A stretch of DNA of 64,000 nt, taken from Urophycis tenuis. Taxonomy: Eukaryota; Chordata; Actinopteri; Gadiformes; Phycidae. Below the pieces are notes generated by a model. It made no database searches. It was not told the origin of the DNA and saw only the letters and a list, made by a program, of their open reading frames with translations. The stretch lies in the NCBI GenBank assembly GCA_036785325.1, contig JAXIVH010000007.1, positions 10,923,219 to 10,987,218 of the forward strand. The letters run 5' to 3'. Shown here piece by piece: positions 1 through 10,360 of the stretch. The first letter of the stretch is position 1. Each line of letters starts with the position of its first letter. A program made the position numbers and the translations under genes.

Positions 1-373
1 GTTCCCCGTCCCGGGGAAAGCCGTGGCTTTCCGCCAAGGGGGGACAGCGGGTGTTGAACCACGCTGTTTATATTCATTTTTACATGTTTGTTTCTTATCA
101 GCTGCGCCCTCGGCCTTTGGCCTGGATGCGGCAGCGGGACATGATTTATTAGAACAAACATTTGTGTGGATGGGCGTGCTTTGGAACATGAGAGAGGGGC
201 AACAGCTGAACCCTCTTGTCTCGACTGTCCGTTTCTCCCGGTTCGCTCTGGCACGGTCCGTGGCAGCCGGGAGACGGGGGCGTGGTGGGCCTCCGGGTGC
301 ACGCTCCATCGTGGAACAGGTGGCGCTGGAGAACGGGGAACGTCCAGCTGCATCACCGGTGAAGAGAGTGGCG
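1..373 (-). CDS. Start of second DIRS-like ORF (RT region), partial
   Basis: One minus-strand frame stays open from about 373 to the window edge and lies just downstream of the gag-like ORF, where DIRS elements carry the reverse transcriptase/RNase H reading frame. No catalytic motif is reached, so the assignment rests on position and on the open frame. The start codon is not clear; DIRS ORFs often overlap and can be read by alternative initiation. Confidence 0.35.
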
Positions 374-374
374 A

Positions 375-1976
375 TCAGGCCGCTCTCTTCTTTTTCCTGG
401 CCTGGCTGTAGGTGGCTTGCGCGGGCTGTGCCGGCGGCACCGGGGCCGAGGATTTCTTTGGCCAGCTGGGCCGACTGCTTGGCAGAGGGGCCGGAGCGGG
501 CTGAGGTTTCGGCTGTCTGGGGATCTTAAATTGCGAACCCTGGGGACCAGCCTGTGGGAAACTTTTCCGCTGCGCAGGGGGAGAGGGAGCCGGGGGTTTC
601 CGAGGGAGGCAAAGCCGGAGAGCTTCATCCTCCTTCTTTTTGGCTTCGCATCGGCGTTGCATAGAATCCAATGCGGAGCCAAAAATCCCCCCCGGGACAA
701 TTGGCATGTCAAGGACGTCGTCCCTCTCCCGGTCCGACAGGTTGGCGAGGTTGAGCCACCTCGCTCGCTCCTGCAGGACCATATTCCCCAGCGCTTTTCC
801 CGTGGCCCGGACCGCGCAGCGCTGGACACGGAGACACATATCGGTGATAACCGGTATCTCCTCCCACGTCGCTGGGTCCTGAGCTTGCCCAAAATCCTCA
901 CACAACTCAGCCTGGTATGCCGTGAGCAGTGAGAGGACGTTGAGCGCTCTGGCCGAGAGCGCTACCGCCTTGTATGCCTTCTCAGTCATAGTTGACTGAA
1001 AACGGTCATATTTAGACGGCAGGCTGGGACTCCTGGAGGACACAGTCGACAGCCGCGGGTGGAGGTGCGCTGCGACTAATGGCTCCATCGGAGGCATGCG
1101 GAGCAGGCCCAGGCTCTCCATCGCCTCGCAATCGAGGGACGAGGCACCGGGAATCGGGCTCCTGCTGCTGTAAGGGCGGTCGCTCCATGAGCGCACCACC
1201 TCATCCAGCAGCTCAGGGAAGACGGGGAGAAGCTGCTTCGACGCGCTCCTGGCCAGGGGCAATTTCTTCCCCTCGTAGCGAGACCTGGTAGTCTCCGCTA
1301 CGACGACGGGCCAGGGGATGTCCAGCTGGGCAGCCGCGCGCTTGCACACGTCGAGCATGTCCATGCTGGGGAGGGGAGAAACTGGTGTGCTTCCCTTACC
1401 TCCATCCCGAGAGGCGACAGAGACCGAGGGCTGTGCAGCCCGGGCCAGAGCTATGAAGATGTCGTCCTCGTCGTCCTCCTCTGATATGAGGGGTTCCAAG
1501 GTGGCATCTTCATCGTCCCCATAGTCCAATTCCAGGACGTCTTCCTCCAGCGGGGGGTCCGCGGCTAGGCTGAGCTGGGAGCCCCAGCTAGCGCTAGCCT
1601 CCGGTACCACCACCGCAACGACCCCCGTCTCTTCTACATCTCCGACGGCGGCGCCGTCAGGAGAGAGATAGGGGTCCTGTCCAGACAGGCTAGCTTGGCG
1701 GGCTAGCCGTCTGCGGAGACTCTTGACCGTGAACACCGTACAATGCTGGCATGAGCCGGGGACCTCGATAGCTAGCCGGCGTGTTCCAGCCCCAGGCAGC
1801 CCGAGCAGAAACTGGTGTGGATCTTTGCTCGATATCTTATTCCCACAGCGGCAAGGACGGGCGGCAGAGTCTCCGAGCCCTCTGGTGTGAGGGGCTTTAT
1901 CCTCCATTCCTCGCGAGCTGGTGTGCAAGCGGGGAGTTGAGGCAGTTAGCTGGTGTGCTAACTGTGGAAATTCCAA
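375..1976 (-). CDS. DIRS-like gag/ORF1 protein
   Basis: A 533-codon open frame. The N-terminal part has Cys/His residues (CRCG, then DPHQ, then SCQHC) resembling the zinc-binding region of fish DIRS ORF1 proteins. An acidic Asp/Glu-rich stretch around residues 145-175 follows, then a long helical-looking middle and a basic, proline-rich C-terminus ending in a KKKR cluster. The protein would package element RNA. The true start may be the internal Met about 23 codons in, because the first residues look like leader sequence. Around residues 58-70 the expected Cys/His residues appear only in the neighbouring frame, which suggests a compensated pair of small indels has scrambled the zinc motif. 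The copy is therefore probably inactive. Confidence 0.55.
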   Translation of the reverse strand: MEFPQLAHQLTASTPRLHTSSRGMEDKAPHTRGLGDSAARPCRCGNKISSKDPHQFLLGLPGAGTRRLAIEVPGSCQHCTVFTVKSLRRRLARQASLSGQDPYLSPDGAAVGDVEETGVVAVVVPEASASWGSQLSLAADPPLEEDVLELDYGDDEDATLEPLISEEDDEDDIFIALARAAQPSVSVASRDGGKGSTPVSPLPSMDMLDVCKRAAAQLDIPWPVVVAETTRSRYEGKKLPLARSASKQLLPVFPELLDEVVRSWSDRPYSSRSPIPGASSLDCEAMESLGLLRMPPMEPLVAAHLHPRLSTVSSRSPSLPSKYDRFQSTMTEKAYKAVALSARALNVLSLLTAYQAELCEDFGQAQDPATWEEIPVITDMCLRVQRCAVRATGKALGNMVLQERARWLNLANLSDRERDDVLDMPIVPGGIFGSALDSMQRRCEAKKKEDEALRLCLPRKPPAPSPPAQRKSFPQAGPQGSQFKIPRQPKPQPAPAPLPSSRPSWPKKSSAPVPPAQPAQATYSQARKKKRAA

Positions 1977-2408
1977 AAAAGCCGAGAAATTAACTGGTGT
2001 GTTAACACTCGGTTTTGCTCGAACAGCCGTGGTGGGGCGCCGAGAAAAGTACTATCCAAAACCACGAAGGGGCAAGGAAAGTACCGCTTATACGATCTGG
2101 TGTGATCGTCGAAGCATAAAAAATCGCTAAGGCTAATTAGCGCCCGGCGACAGAAGCTATGTAAGATCTGTCTGTGGACAGTTAAACTAATTTAGCCTAA
2201 GACGCGAGATACGCTCCGAGTGAGAAGAGGTGTTTGAATGACGTGATGCCGTCCGCATGAGCTATTTAAGGTAGGTGGGACTACCTGGTGCGGACGGACA
2301 CGTTTCACCAGCCAATCGGGATTGGCGTAATGAGATAAATGCTTCTGAGGTATGCAGCGGGGGCGTGCATCCCATAGTGAGACATCGAAACGAATATTAT
2401 GAAAGAGA

Positions 2409-4914
2409 ACTAACTTGCATATTTACAATAATGCCATTTTGTGTTTGTATTTCAAGCCTATTTTTTTATTTATTTAAAAGCTCCAGTCATTGTAACTTAT
2501 CACTGCAAGACTGCATCAACTTGCAAACCTATGATTTATATCAGCTAGACAACATCTACCCACAGTTTACTTGTCATGAACCATAAGGCATCAATAACAT
2601 ACAGGATACATGAGTCCAACAAACCGGGTACCTCCCACTTTTTTGACACATCCGGGCATTTTTAGGTGAAACTACCCGGAAATATTTGAATGGGGGTCTT
2701 TACCCAAGTATTATATATAGCCATTTATACCGATCTAATGCTATGGCCAGCCAGCAGACCAGTTATACCAACTCTCTTCTAAGTCCTGACCGGTGTTGCT
2801 CTTTAGAAAAACTTAAATTAATCGGCAACGTCAGATGTCCCTTCACGCTGGAATCTGGTCTCGGGGCGAACGAGACGAGTGGCCAGAGGTGGACTACGGG
2901 GACATATGGAACTACCTAAGCAATGAATGTATGAATCATGAATGAAGATGAGGGCACCAAAACAATCTATTTTCATTCAAGTCAAGTCACTTTTATTTTT
3001 ATAGCGCATTTAACATGCAGAGTACAACCATGATAGCACTAGTGCTAGGTGGTGCAGGCTAACTTGGAGCTGAACTATGACATGTAATCACACAGCTCCT
3101 AGTAGTTCGCAAAGTTTCATTCATTCCTTCATTATTATAGATTAGACATCTTTAACATCGAACATCAACTGATTTTAGCTAGCATGACTGACTGACTTTA
3201 GCTACTAATCTGTAACGAAGTGTTTGCCGCAGACGTAAACAAATGTAGACGCCAGGTCCCACAGCCTCCCATCGGGATTCTCTCTTCCGATTGCCTGGAG
3301 CCACAAACCCCTTCTTTTCCCTTCCCTTTCTTGTTGTGGCAACATACTAAATCGCAAATCCTCATTTTTTGTTGTTAGCATTGTGAAAAACAACACAGCA
3401 GCTTTTAGGGATGGTGCCTGCTCATGGAAATAGCCTACTGTTCTATCAACAGTAATAGCAGAGTGCCTACTTCCTTCACCTAAAAGAGGGCGTGGACGTT
3501 CTGGGACTCATTAGCATATCGCTGGTGACGAGACGCTTGACTCATCTATGCATGGATTATTGGAATATAATACAAATTAATGATGGGGCCCATCATGTTT
3601 TCATGAATTTTCAACCATAATTAATAAGAGTCCCTGATAATATTGACAGACCAAATCACTAAACACAAATAATGATCTATCACAACATGAATTGAGACTT
3701 GGCTCCTGGATGCCAGACAATGCCATTTTTTGGAAGCACCTCACACAACACTGGCCAGTACAGGCCACCGTAGCTTCTCCTGCGTCGCAATGTTTTACTC
3801 GAACCACACACCTGCCCCGAAGCAAGGGATAATAGAGGCAGCAGGTGCGAAAAGGTCATCTGCGATTTCATGCGGAAGGTAGAAGGTAGGTGTTACAAGA
3901 CAGATCTATTCTAACATATGTAAGAACAACAAAGAAATAGTCCATTCTGACTGTGCCATGCAAAGCGAGGTCTTCGGTTCCTTGTTTACATTGCAGGTTG
4001 TTGTTGATTCGTCACAACGTGGTTGTCAAATACGTTGACGCGACACCGCTTAAGATTTAACGTACGCGTTACCAGTGGTACATAGATAGTTACAATGTTT
4101 ATTGCGAATTACTGGTGCAACCAAAATGATTAAACTGCTAGTTTGAATGTAACTAGTGGATATTGAAGACTGAGAAAGGACTTTGCGCACAGACTTACAA
4201 ATTACAAACAAACTATGACTATGACTGGGTGTTTTGTTCGACAGAGCAGTAAACTTTGGTCAGCTCGGGGGTAAAATGTTAAGACTTTAAATGGCAGCCT
4301 TTGAATATTTCCTGAACATTAATTCATTTATGTTCCGTTTTTGGTACTCAATCTTATAGTCTTTATCACCTGTATATTACATCTAGCTGACTACTAAATG
4401 CAGTAGAAATGTAAAGGAATGCTGTAACACTGCATGGACACCAGAGAAGCGGAAAGGTTGGTACGGTCAACCAAGCTACATTTTCAAAGTTTCAATTTCC
4501 ATCTGAGTTGCCATGACACCGTAACCACCGCTGGACGTTCCTACGTCAGAGGCTCTGAAGACTTCTCAGAACCGCATGTCTGAGTCACACTGGTGGACCT
4601 CTGGGAGACCAGCCTGCCGTCGGAGGTGGAGAAGGGGCACCGCGGAGGTGATGGCTGGGGTCCCGACGCAAAACGGACAGCAGGGAGTCCAAGGGGGAGC
4701 TGAGCCTGAGATCCTGGAGGGCTAAGGGGAAGGTGGAGGATGAGAAGAAATTACCTGTGTTTTTTCGAATGGCGGGTCATGACTTAAGAAGGTTGCAGCA
4801 GATTTAGGAACTGATTGAACTGTTGAATATTTTCATGATCTAGATCAGACTCAAACTGGATTGCAGCAGCTGAGCCGGAATATTAAAATATTCTTAAAGT
4901 GATAAACATCTTGA
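2409..4914. other. Cassette 0 spacer
   Basis: Non-coding spacer shared with 13588-17588, 27899-29480 and 46470-48054. The part from about 2611 to 3551 is present here and in cassette 1 but missing from cassettes 2 and 3. A stretch near 2975-3010 (TCAAGTCAAGTC then TATAGCGC) resembles the 3' tail of a fish L2-type LINE in reverse orientation. Apart from a THAP-like relic listed separately, no gene is recognised. Confidence 0.6.
3190..3420 (-). pseudogene. THAP-type zinc-finger relic
   Basis: The minus strand encodes a short stretch with the pattern of the second half of a THAP domain: a Trp (RRGLWLQAIGR), a variable linker, then VYVCGKHF, which fits the Cys-x2-His plus Phe end of the C2CH motif. 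An expected upstream Cys pair (SCCVV) sits in a different frame, so the domain is frame-broken. A near-identical copy lies in cassette 1. It could be a fragment of a THAP9/P-element-like transposase or of a host THAP gene; the sequence does not decide. Confidence 0.4.
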
Positions 4915-5000
4915 AGTGATTCTGAAGGTGAGATCTCCTATTGACCACTAGAGGTCAGTAAAACCTGTTGATTGCTCATATTGAGTAAGTGTGTAACAGA
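4915..5000 (+). pseudogene. V-gene 5' relic
   Basis: AGTGATTCTGAAGGTGAGAT and CCACTAGAGGTCAGTA match the region upstream of every V-B/V-C leader. They are followed directly by TGATTGCT.ATATTGAGT and GTAACAGA, which match the start of the psiV exon. No leader exon lies between and homology stops at 5000, so this is a truncated V relic carried in each cassette. Confidence 0.5.
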
Positions 5001-5280
5001 CCAGTGTAGCGCCCCCAGCCTATATATGTGGTACTGTTAGTGAGGCCCTGAGTTCTTACTCTCCAAGATGAATTGAATAAACTCATTGTGAATTATGCTT
5101 TGAATATTATAACTGTAGTTACTGCAAGTAAACCTCTTGGAACAGTGTTGTTTATCCTCAGCCTAGACTAAATTAACTGCAATAACCCTCGCACTACACA
5201 CTAATGCATTTAAACATGAATCTCCACACTGAACACATGACCCTTGGTGCGGTACAGTAGGGGTGCAGACGTGATTACGA
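5001..5280. other. Spacer with LTR-like signals
   Basis: Contains TATATAT near 5024 and AATAAA near 5077, spaced as in a short LTR promoter and poly(A) region. No target-site duplication or paired LTR is visible. It recurs in all four spacer copies. Confidence 0.2.
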
Positions 5281-5400
5281 CAGATTTAACAGAAACGCTG
5301 TGATATCACAGTCGGGGACTCTGACTCAACATAGCGAATAATGTGCGATGTTGAGTCGGGGTTCCCGACCGTGACTGTTGAGTCGGAGTCGTTAAATCTG
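5281..5400. repeat. 120-bp foldback (hairpin) element
   Basis: The outer arms CAGATTTAAC (5281-5290) and GTTAAATCTG (5391-5400) are exact reverse complements. An inner pair GACTCAACAT (5323-5332) and ATGTTGAGTC (5348-5357) surrounds a 15-nt loop. The structure is conserved in four cassettes and could be a tiny MITE or a structured RNA/DNA element. Confidence 0.6.
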
Positions 5401-5567
5401 GTGTTTTTTGTAGGCTATTACGTTATTGCTTTTTGTAGAAATATATACACGTGTAAGCCATACATTATTTGGAAACATTGAGATCTAGTAAATCAGTATA
5501 ACATAGGCATCTGTAGACAGCTGCTACAAGTGGCAGCCTCAGCCATTTGTAGCCATTTGGGGCCATT

Positions 5568-6376
5568 TGGTGGTCATGGCCCGACAGGAGTCAGGCCTGT
5601 GGTGGTCATGGCCCCACTGGAGTCAGGCCTGTGGTGGTCACGGCCCCACTGGAGTCAGGCCTGTGGTGGTCATGGCCCCGCGGGAGTCAGGCCTGTGGTG
5701 GTCATGGCCCCACAGGAGTCAGGCCTGTGGTGGTCATGGCCCCGCAGGAGTGAGACATGACACAGACATGACACAGGCCTGTGGTGGTCATGGCCCCGCA
5801 GGAGTCAGGCCTGTGGTGGTCATGGCCCCACTGGAGTCAGGTCTGTGGTGGTCATGGCCCCGCAGGAGTCGTGCCTGTGGTGGTCATGGCCCCACTGGAG
5901 TCAGGCCTGTGGTGGTCATGGCCCCGCGGGAGTCAGGCCTGTGGTGGTCATGCCCCCGCAGGAGTCAGGCCTGTGGTGGTCATGGCCCCGCAGGAGTCAG
6001 GCCTGTGGTGGTCATGGCCCCGCAGGAGTCAGGCCTGTGGTGGTCATGGCCCCACTGGAGTCAGGTCTGTTTTGGTCATGGCCCGACAGTAGTCAGGCCT
6101 GTGGTGGTCATGGCCCCACAGGAGTCAGGCCTGTGGTGGTCATGGCCCCACTGGAGTCAGGCCTGTGGTGGTCATGGCCCCGCAGGAGTCAGGCCTGTGG
6201 TGGTCATGGCCCCACGGGAGTCAGGCCTGTGGTGGTCATGGCCCCACGGGAGTCAGGCCTGTGGTGGTCATGGCCCCGCAGGAGTCAGGCCTGTAGTGGT
6301 CACGGCCCCACAGGAGTCAGGCCTGTGATGGTCACGGCCCCACAGGGGTCAGGCCTGTGGTGGTCATGGCCCCGAG
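5568..6376. repeat. 32-bp minisatellite, about 25 units
   Basis: Tandem units of 32 bp around GGAGTCAGGCCTGTGGTGGT followed by CATGGCCCC plus a variable CACA/CGCA/CACT. One interruption lies at about 5750-5775. Because 32 is not a multiple of 3 and the unit has no forward stop, all three + frames stay open, which produces spurious long ORFs. Confidence 0.95.
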
Positions 6377-6405
6377 GAGCCATGGTGGGCGTCCTGCATT
6401 TTCAT

Positions 6406-8219
6406 TGCTTTACTGAACTGTAATACTGAACTTGCCCTTCGTTTCTCCAGGAACTCCACCTGTGTCATGTCTCACTTTAACTGTTTAAATCTGACAGAAC
6501 TTGGAAATATTGTTGGTCAGCTCAGATCCTCTACCTGCTGCCTGGATCCTCTCCCAACTGCATTTTTCAAAACTGTCTTTAACTGCTTAGCACCAGAGGT
6601 TTTACATATTATTAACTTATCTCTTCAGTCAGGCATATTTCCTACATCACTAAAAACAGCTGTCATCAAACCACTTCTGAAGAAGAACAATCTGGATCAA
6701 AGTGTCATTGCAAATTACAGGTCCATCTCCAACCTACCATTCCTTAGCAAAATACTTGAAAAGACAGTTTACATTCAGCTGAAGAACTATCTCGCATCAA
6801 ATAGCCTTTTGTATACTTATCAGTCTGGTTTTCGTCCCCACCATAGCACAGAAACAGCACTTATTAAAGTTTTAAATGATCTACATATAAACACAGACTC
6901 CAAAAAAATTTCCATTCTTGTTCTACTTGATCTCAGTTCTGCATTCGACACCGTTGACCACAAAATCCTACTCGAAAGGCTTGAAAGATGGGTTGGCTTG
7001 TCTGGCCCAGTTCTAAACTGGTTCAGAACCTACCTTTATGACAGGCAATTTCATGTCACCATTGGTGAATTCAAGTCCAACACAATGAACGTTACATGTG
7101 GGGTACCTCAGGGGTCAATCCTTGGACCACTGCTGTTTATTCTCTATATGCTTCCACTCTCTCATGTCGTACGGAAACATAATCTTAGTTACCTTAATTA
7201 TGCAGACGATTCGCAACTTTACATTTCACTACACCCAGATGACCTATCACCCATAATATCCCTCACTCAGTGTATCAAAGATATTAATCAATAGATGTCA
7301 GAAAACATTTTACAACTAAACAAAGACAAAACAGAAATACTCATCTTTGGTGCACAGGCTCAGAGACAGAAAATCGCAGCACATCTCATCTCTCTCTCTC
7401 TTGACAGCAAAACGGAAGCAAGGAATCTGGGTGTAATTATCGACAGCAATCTAAATTTCAGAAGTCATATCAACCACATTACAAGATCATCTTTCTACCA
7501 TCTCAAAAATATCTCCAAATTACGGGGCTTTCTGTCAAAATCCGACTCAAAAAAATTAATCCACGCATTCATAACAAGTAGATTAGATTACTGTAATGGT
7601 TTATTCACTGGACTCCCCAAATCAAGTATTCAAAGGTTACAACTAATTCAAAATGCAGCTGCACGTATTCTTACTGGTACCAAGAAATATCAACACATCA
7701 CACCCATTCTTAAATCTTTGCACTGGTTACCCGTTAGAACAAGAATCGATTTCAAAATACTGCTCCTGGTTTATAAAGCACTACATGGCCTTGCACCTCA
7801 GTACATTACAGATATGCTCATGACTTACACCCCAGCAAGAACACTCCGGTCATCCCCCGCACCAGATCCAAAGAAGGGGAGGCAGCTTTTAGTGTATACG
7901 CCCCACAAAAATGGAACACCCTGCCTGACACAGTTAGACATGCCACATCACTAGCCATCTTTAAAAACAGACTAAAAACCTATCTTTTCTTAACAACATT
8001 CTTTTGAACTGTGTGTGTGTGTGTGTGCATGTGTGGTTGTGTGAGTGGGTGCACATGTATGAGTATGTATATTGTTTACTTTCACTTGTACTCTTGAATT
8101 GTCTATTAATTGATCTATATATGTAAAATGTTTTTATTGTAACTATGTAACTGTTAAGCACATTGAGTCTGCCTTGTGCATGAAATGCGCTTTATAAATA
8201 AAACTGATTTGAATTGAAT
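6406..8219 (+). mobile_element. L2-clade LINE, 5'-truncated
   Basis: A non-LTR retrotransposon covering the reverse transcriptase and 3' UTR. It ends in AATAAAACTGATTTGAATTG, the short repeat-type tail of fish L2 elements. Comparison with cassette 1 (21100-21680) shows that about 570 bp of cassette sequence is missing at the insertion point, so the insertion came with a target deletion. No target-site duplication is seen. A (GT)n tract lies in the 3' UTR near 8010. Confidence 0.85.
6467..7978 (+). pseudogene. L2 reverse transcriptase, broken
   Basis: Encodes the RT domain in the expected order: NYRSISNLPFLSKILEK, SGFRPHHSTETAL, LLDLSSAFDTVDH, GVPQGSILGPLLF and the catalytic YADDSQLYISL, then the QLNKDKTEIL region and the conserved C-terminal domain. 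An in-frame TAG at 7292-7294 interrupts the position that is normally Trp in this family, and a single-base shift near 7880-7900 moves the last 30 or so residues to another frame. No endonuclease domain is present. The ORF is dead; the product would have copied LINE RNA at nicked target DNA. Confidence 0.85.
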
Positions 8220-8443
8220 CAGGAATCTGTTTTTCAACTGTACGTCTTAGAGTGATTCTGAAGGTGAGATCTCCTATCAACCATTAGAGGTCAGTATTAT
8301 CAATTAGGTGTTGAACTATTATTATACTATATCAACATGTCTGGTCTTTGTGTCTTTAACACCTGGTACCATGAAGAGAATAAGCCTCATACTTGAGCTG
8401 AACACCAGATGGTTTCTCCTGTTGCTGTGAACCTGCTGTTGAG

Positions 8444-8486
8444 ATGGAAACCTGGCTGTGGATTATTACTGCTGCTCTTCCATCTG
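8444..8486 (+). pseudogene. Orphan V-C leader exon, cassette 0
   Basis: A complete leader exon (METWLWIITAALPSG) with a GTGAGA donor, preceded by the usual V-B/V-C upstream block. Its V exon is missing: the intron runs at about 8603 straight into sequence that in cassettes 2 and 3 lies about 330 bp beyond the V-C RSS. A deletion of about 650 bp removed the V exon and RSS. Confidence 0.8.
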
Positions 8487-8618
8487 GTGAGATGAACACC
8501 TCATGCTTCACACTACATAAAGGACTGAATTACCAAACATGTCATTACTATTGGTTGTTGTTATTATTATTCTGTTGAGTTCTTTATGGTCCATGTCAAT
8601 ATAACCTTCGGCCTTTTT

Positions 8619-9007
8619 TGTCACAGTGTCAAATAACACCGTGGGCCCGGTGAGCTGGGCTGGATTCACACACACAAAACTGTTTCCAAAATAAAGTTCC
8701 TTTATTTTCCAAAGACAGCAAACAAGGTTCAAACAGTCATGAAAGACTCTGTTTGAACCATAACAAGCATTTCATCTGCCAAAATGCCTGACCAACATAA
8801 TACGTCTTCCGTCCCATGCCAAACAAAAGTGATGAAATTAAAAACCCAAGTGACAGCCAATCTGCCTAATTACCACCCAAATTACCCAATTACCAATTAT
8901 CCAAACATGCAAGACAGAAAATATAAGGCACATGCATAAATAACTAAAATACCAGATAACTAAAACATACACTCCAATATATAAATAATATTATCTAGGA
9001 CATAACA
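8619..9007 (-). repeat. LTR-like block (candidate solo LTR)
   Basis: On the minus strand it begins TGTTATGTCC and ends CTGTGACA, with an AATAAA near 8700, which fits an LTR. No target-site duplication is found. It stands upstream of V-A in every cassette, so it is older than the duplications. Confidence 0.35.
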
Positions 9008-9512
9008 AAGATATGCCCATTCATACAAACTTCAGGGTTTGGACCAAAATGGCCACCACAACCTAGTTGGACAACATCATGTTAGGAACCACCAACAGCT
9101 CCCAGAACCATGATAGAATGTAGAAATGAGCCACCAAAGTAACATGTTTCATCAACACATGAACACTTAGATGACATTTCATCTTACAACTGTAGAATAT
9201 GATAACACAACAATTTTTTCTCTTGAATAACGTTTGAAAAAACTCTTTAGAAAGTTGTTCATGATTAAATGTGCCGATGACCAAGATTAAGTTTGGAATC
9301 ATGAAGTGAAAAAGAAAACCATTCCTGCACATCTGGTCCATTTAGTGATGTAATGTTGAGATCTCTGCTCCTCCTCTAGGGGACAGTATTAACCCAGAGG
9401 TGGAGGACTATCGCTTTGACATGTTTGACCTTTGTTTCACCAACAACTTTCACCGTGAAGAGAACACAAGCAGCAGCTATCTTTCCCCAGTTATTTCAAC
9501 CCTGCTGTAGAG

Positions 9513-9969
9513 ATGGAACGCTGGCTGTGGATTATAATTGCTGCACTTTTACCTGGTAAAACTACAATTGTATATCAAACATGATGTTTAGTTGAAGAAT
9601 TAGATTGAATGCAAGTGTTTCTTATTTGTCAACCTGATTCAAGTTCACTTTTCCGCCACAAACTAGCCATGGCTTGATTGAATTCTTAACATCTGCAGGT
9701 GACAGTTATCAGCAAACCATCCGCTCATTCCAGGACAGAGTCCAGGCTCTACAAGGAGACCATGTGATTCTCTCCTGTAACTACTCTTCAGAAAGTAACT
9801 TCTTCTGGTACCGTCAGTACCCCAGTTCACCTCCACAGCTCCTCATCAAAGAATACTTGGAGGTATCTGGATTTACTTTGAAAACAGACAAAGAGAGACG
9901 AGTGTTTGATCTGGAAATCTCCTCTGCTGCAGTGACAGACTCTGCTCTGTACTACTGTGCTGTGAGACC
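9513..9969 (+). CDS. TCR alpha/delta V gene, V-A copy 1
   Basis: Two exons: leader 9513-9555 (MERWLWIIIAALLPG, donor GTAAAA) and V exon 9699-9969 after the acceptor CATCTGCAG. The V domain has the first Cys in ILSC, Trp in FFWYRQYP, an LEISSAAV FR3 and the second Cys in SALYYCAV. CDR1 reads NYSSESN. An RSS follows at 9970. After V-J joining it would form the variable domain of a TCR chain on T cells. The 5' two thirds match V-A of cassettes 2-3, but the RSS and 3' flank match V-A', so this copy is a V-A/V-A' hybrid. TRAV rather than TRDV is preferred from YYCAV but not proved. Confidence 0.93.
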
Positions 9970-10007
9970 CACAGTGGCAGGAAACCCAGACTCCCTGTAC
10001 CAAAACC
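9970..10007 (+). promoter_or_regulatory. RSS of V-A copy 1
   Basis: Heptamer CACAGTG (9970-9976), 22-bp spacer, nonamer ACCAAAACC (9999-10007), which differs from the consensus ACAAAAACC at one base. Confidence 0.9.
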
Positions 10008-10099
10008 TCTCAGCTGTTCAGTCACGCTAAGAAAGTGTAGAATCCTGGGTTTACATCTGCATGTGTCATTTGAAAGTTAGTTGATATCTTTAACAGATA

Positions 10100-10360
10100 T
10101 GAATTCTTTTTGATTGCTTATATTGAGTCAGTTTGCGGTAACAGAGGAGGATGTCATTGCTGCTGAAGGAGACACAGTTAGTCTATGATGTAACTTTGAG
10201 ACTGACGTTACCCCATATTTGTTCTGGTACAAACAAGAGCTCAATGACTTCCCCAGGTTCATGCTACATTGCTCTGCTCTGCTATGGAGGAGATAACTAA
10301 ACACACTTAGCTCTTCCTGTGAGACCAGAGCCCAGATATTGCTGATACAACACATCAACT
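10100..10360 (+). pseudogene. psiV relic, cassette 1
   Basis: A V-exon fragment reading FAVTEEDVIAAEGDTVSL, then TGA (10186-10188) immediately before the first conserved Cys codon (10189-10191), then YLFWYKQELNDFPRFML. Most of FR3 is missing, no leader is seen and no RSS follows. The same stop is present in cassettes 2 and 3, so the gene died before those duplications. Confidence 0.75.

Larger units (their letters stand above)
1..2408 (-). mobile_element. DIRS-like retrotransposon, 5' part (cut by window edge)
   Basis: GC-rich block unlike its AT-rich surroundings, reading on the minus strand. It holds a gag-like ORF and the beginning of a second ORF that runs off the left edge. Its right boundary is set by comparison: from 2409 onward the sequence matches the cassette spacer at 13588, 27899 and 46470, where the DIRS-like block is absent. 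Assignment to DIRS rests on recognition of the gag-like protein type common in fish DIRS elements. The tyrosine recombinase that would prove it lies outside the window. A TATA-like TTAAATAG lies around 2265 on the minus strand, upstream of the gag ORF. Confidence 0.6.

Noticed and set aside
353..932. Several ORFs on both strands across the DIRS region
   Set aside because: They are other-frame shadows of the GC-rich gag-like ORF.
5568..6376. Possible CRISPR array (32-bp period)
   Set aside because: There are no unique spacers between repeats; the units are contiguous, and the DNA is vertebrate.
5530..6423. Long overlapping ORFs of repeated WWSWP/VVVMAP peptides
   Set aside because: They are the three open frames of the 32-bp minisatellite. 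The same holds at 19483-19857, 20689-21178, 30082-30575 and 48482-49098.
9063..9341. Minus-strand ORF MDQMCRNGF upstream of each V-A
   Set aside because: Its length varies with indels between cassettes and it has no known motif. It is probably an accident in the V-A upstream region.
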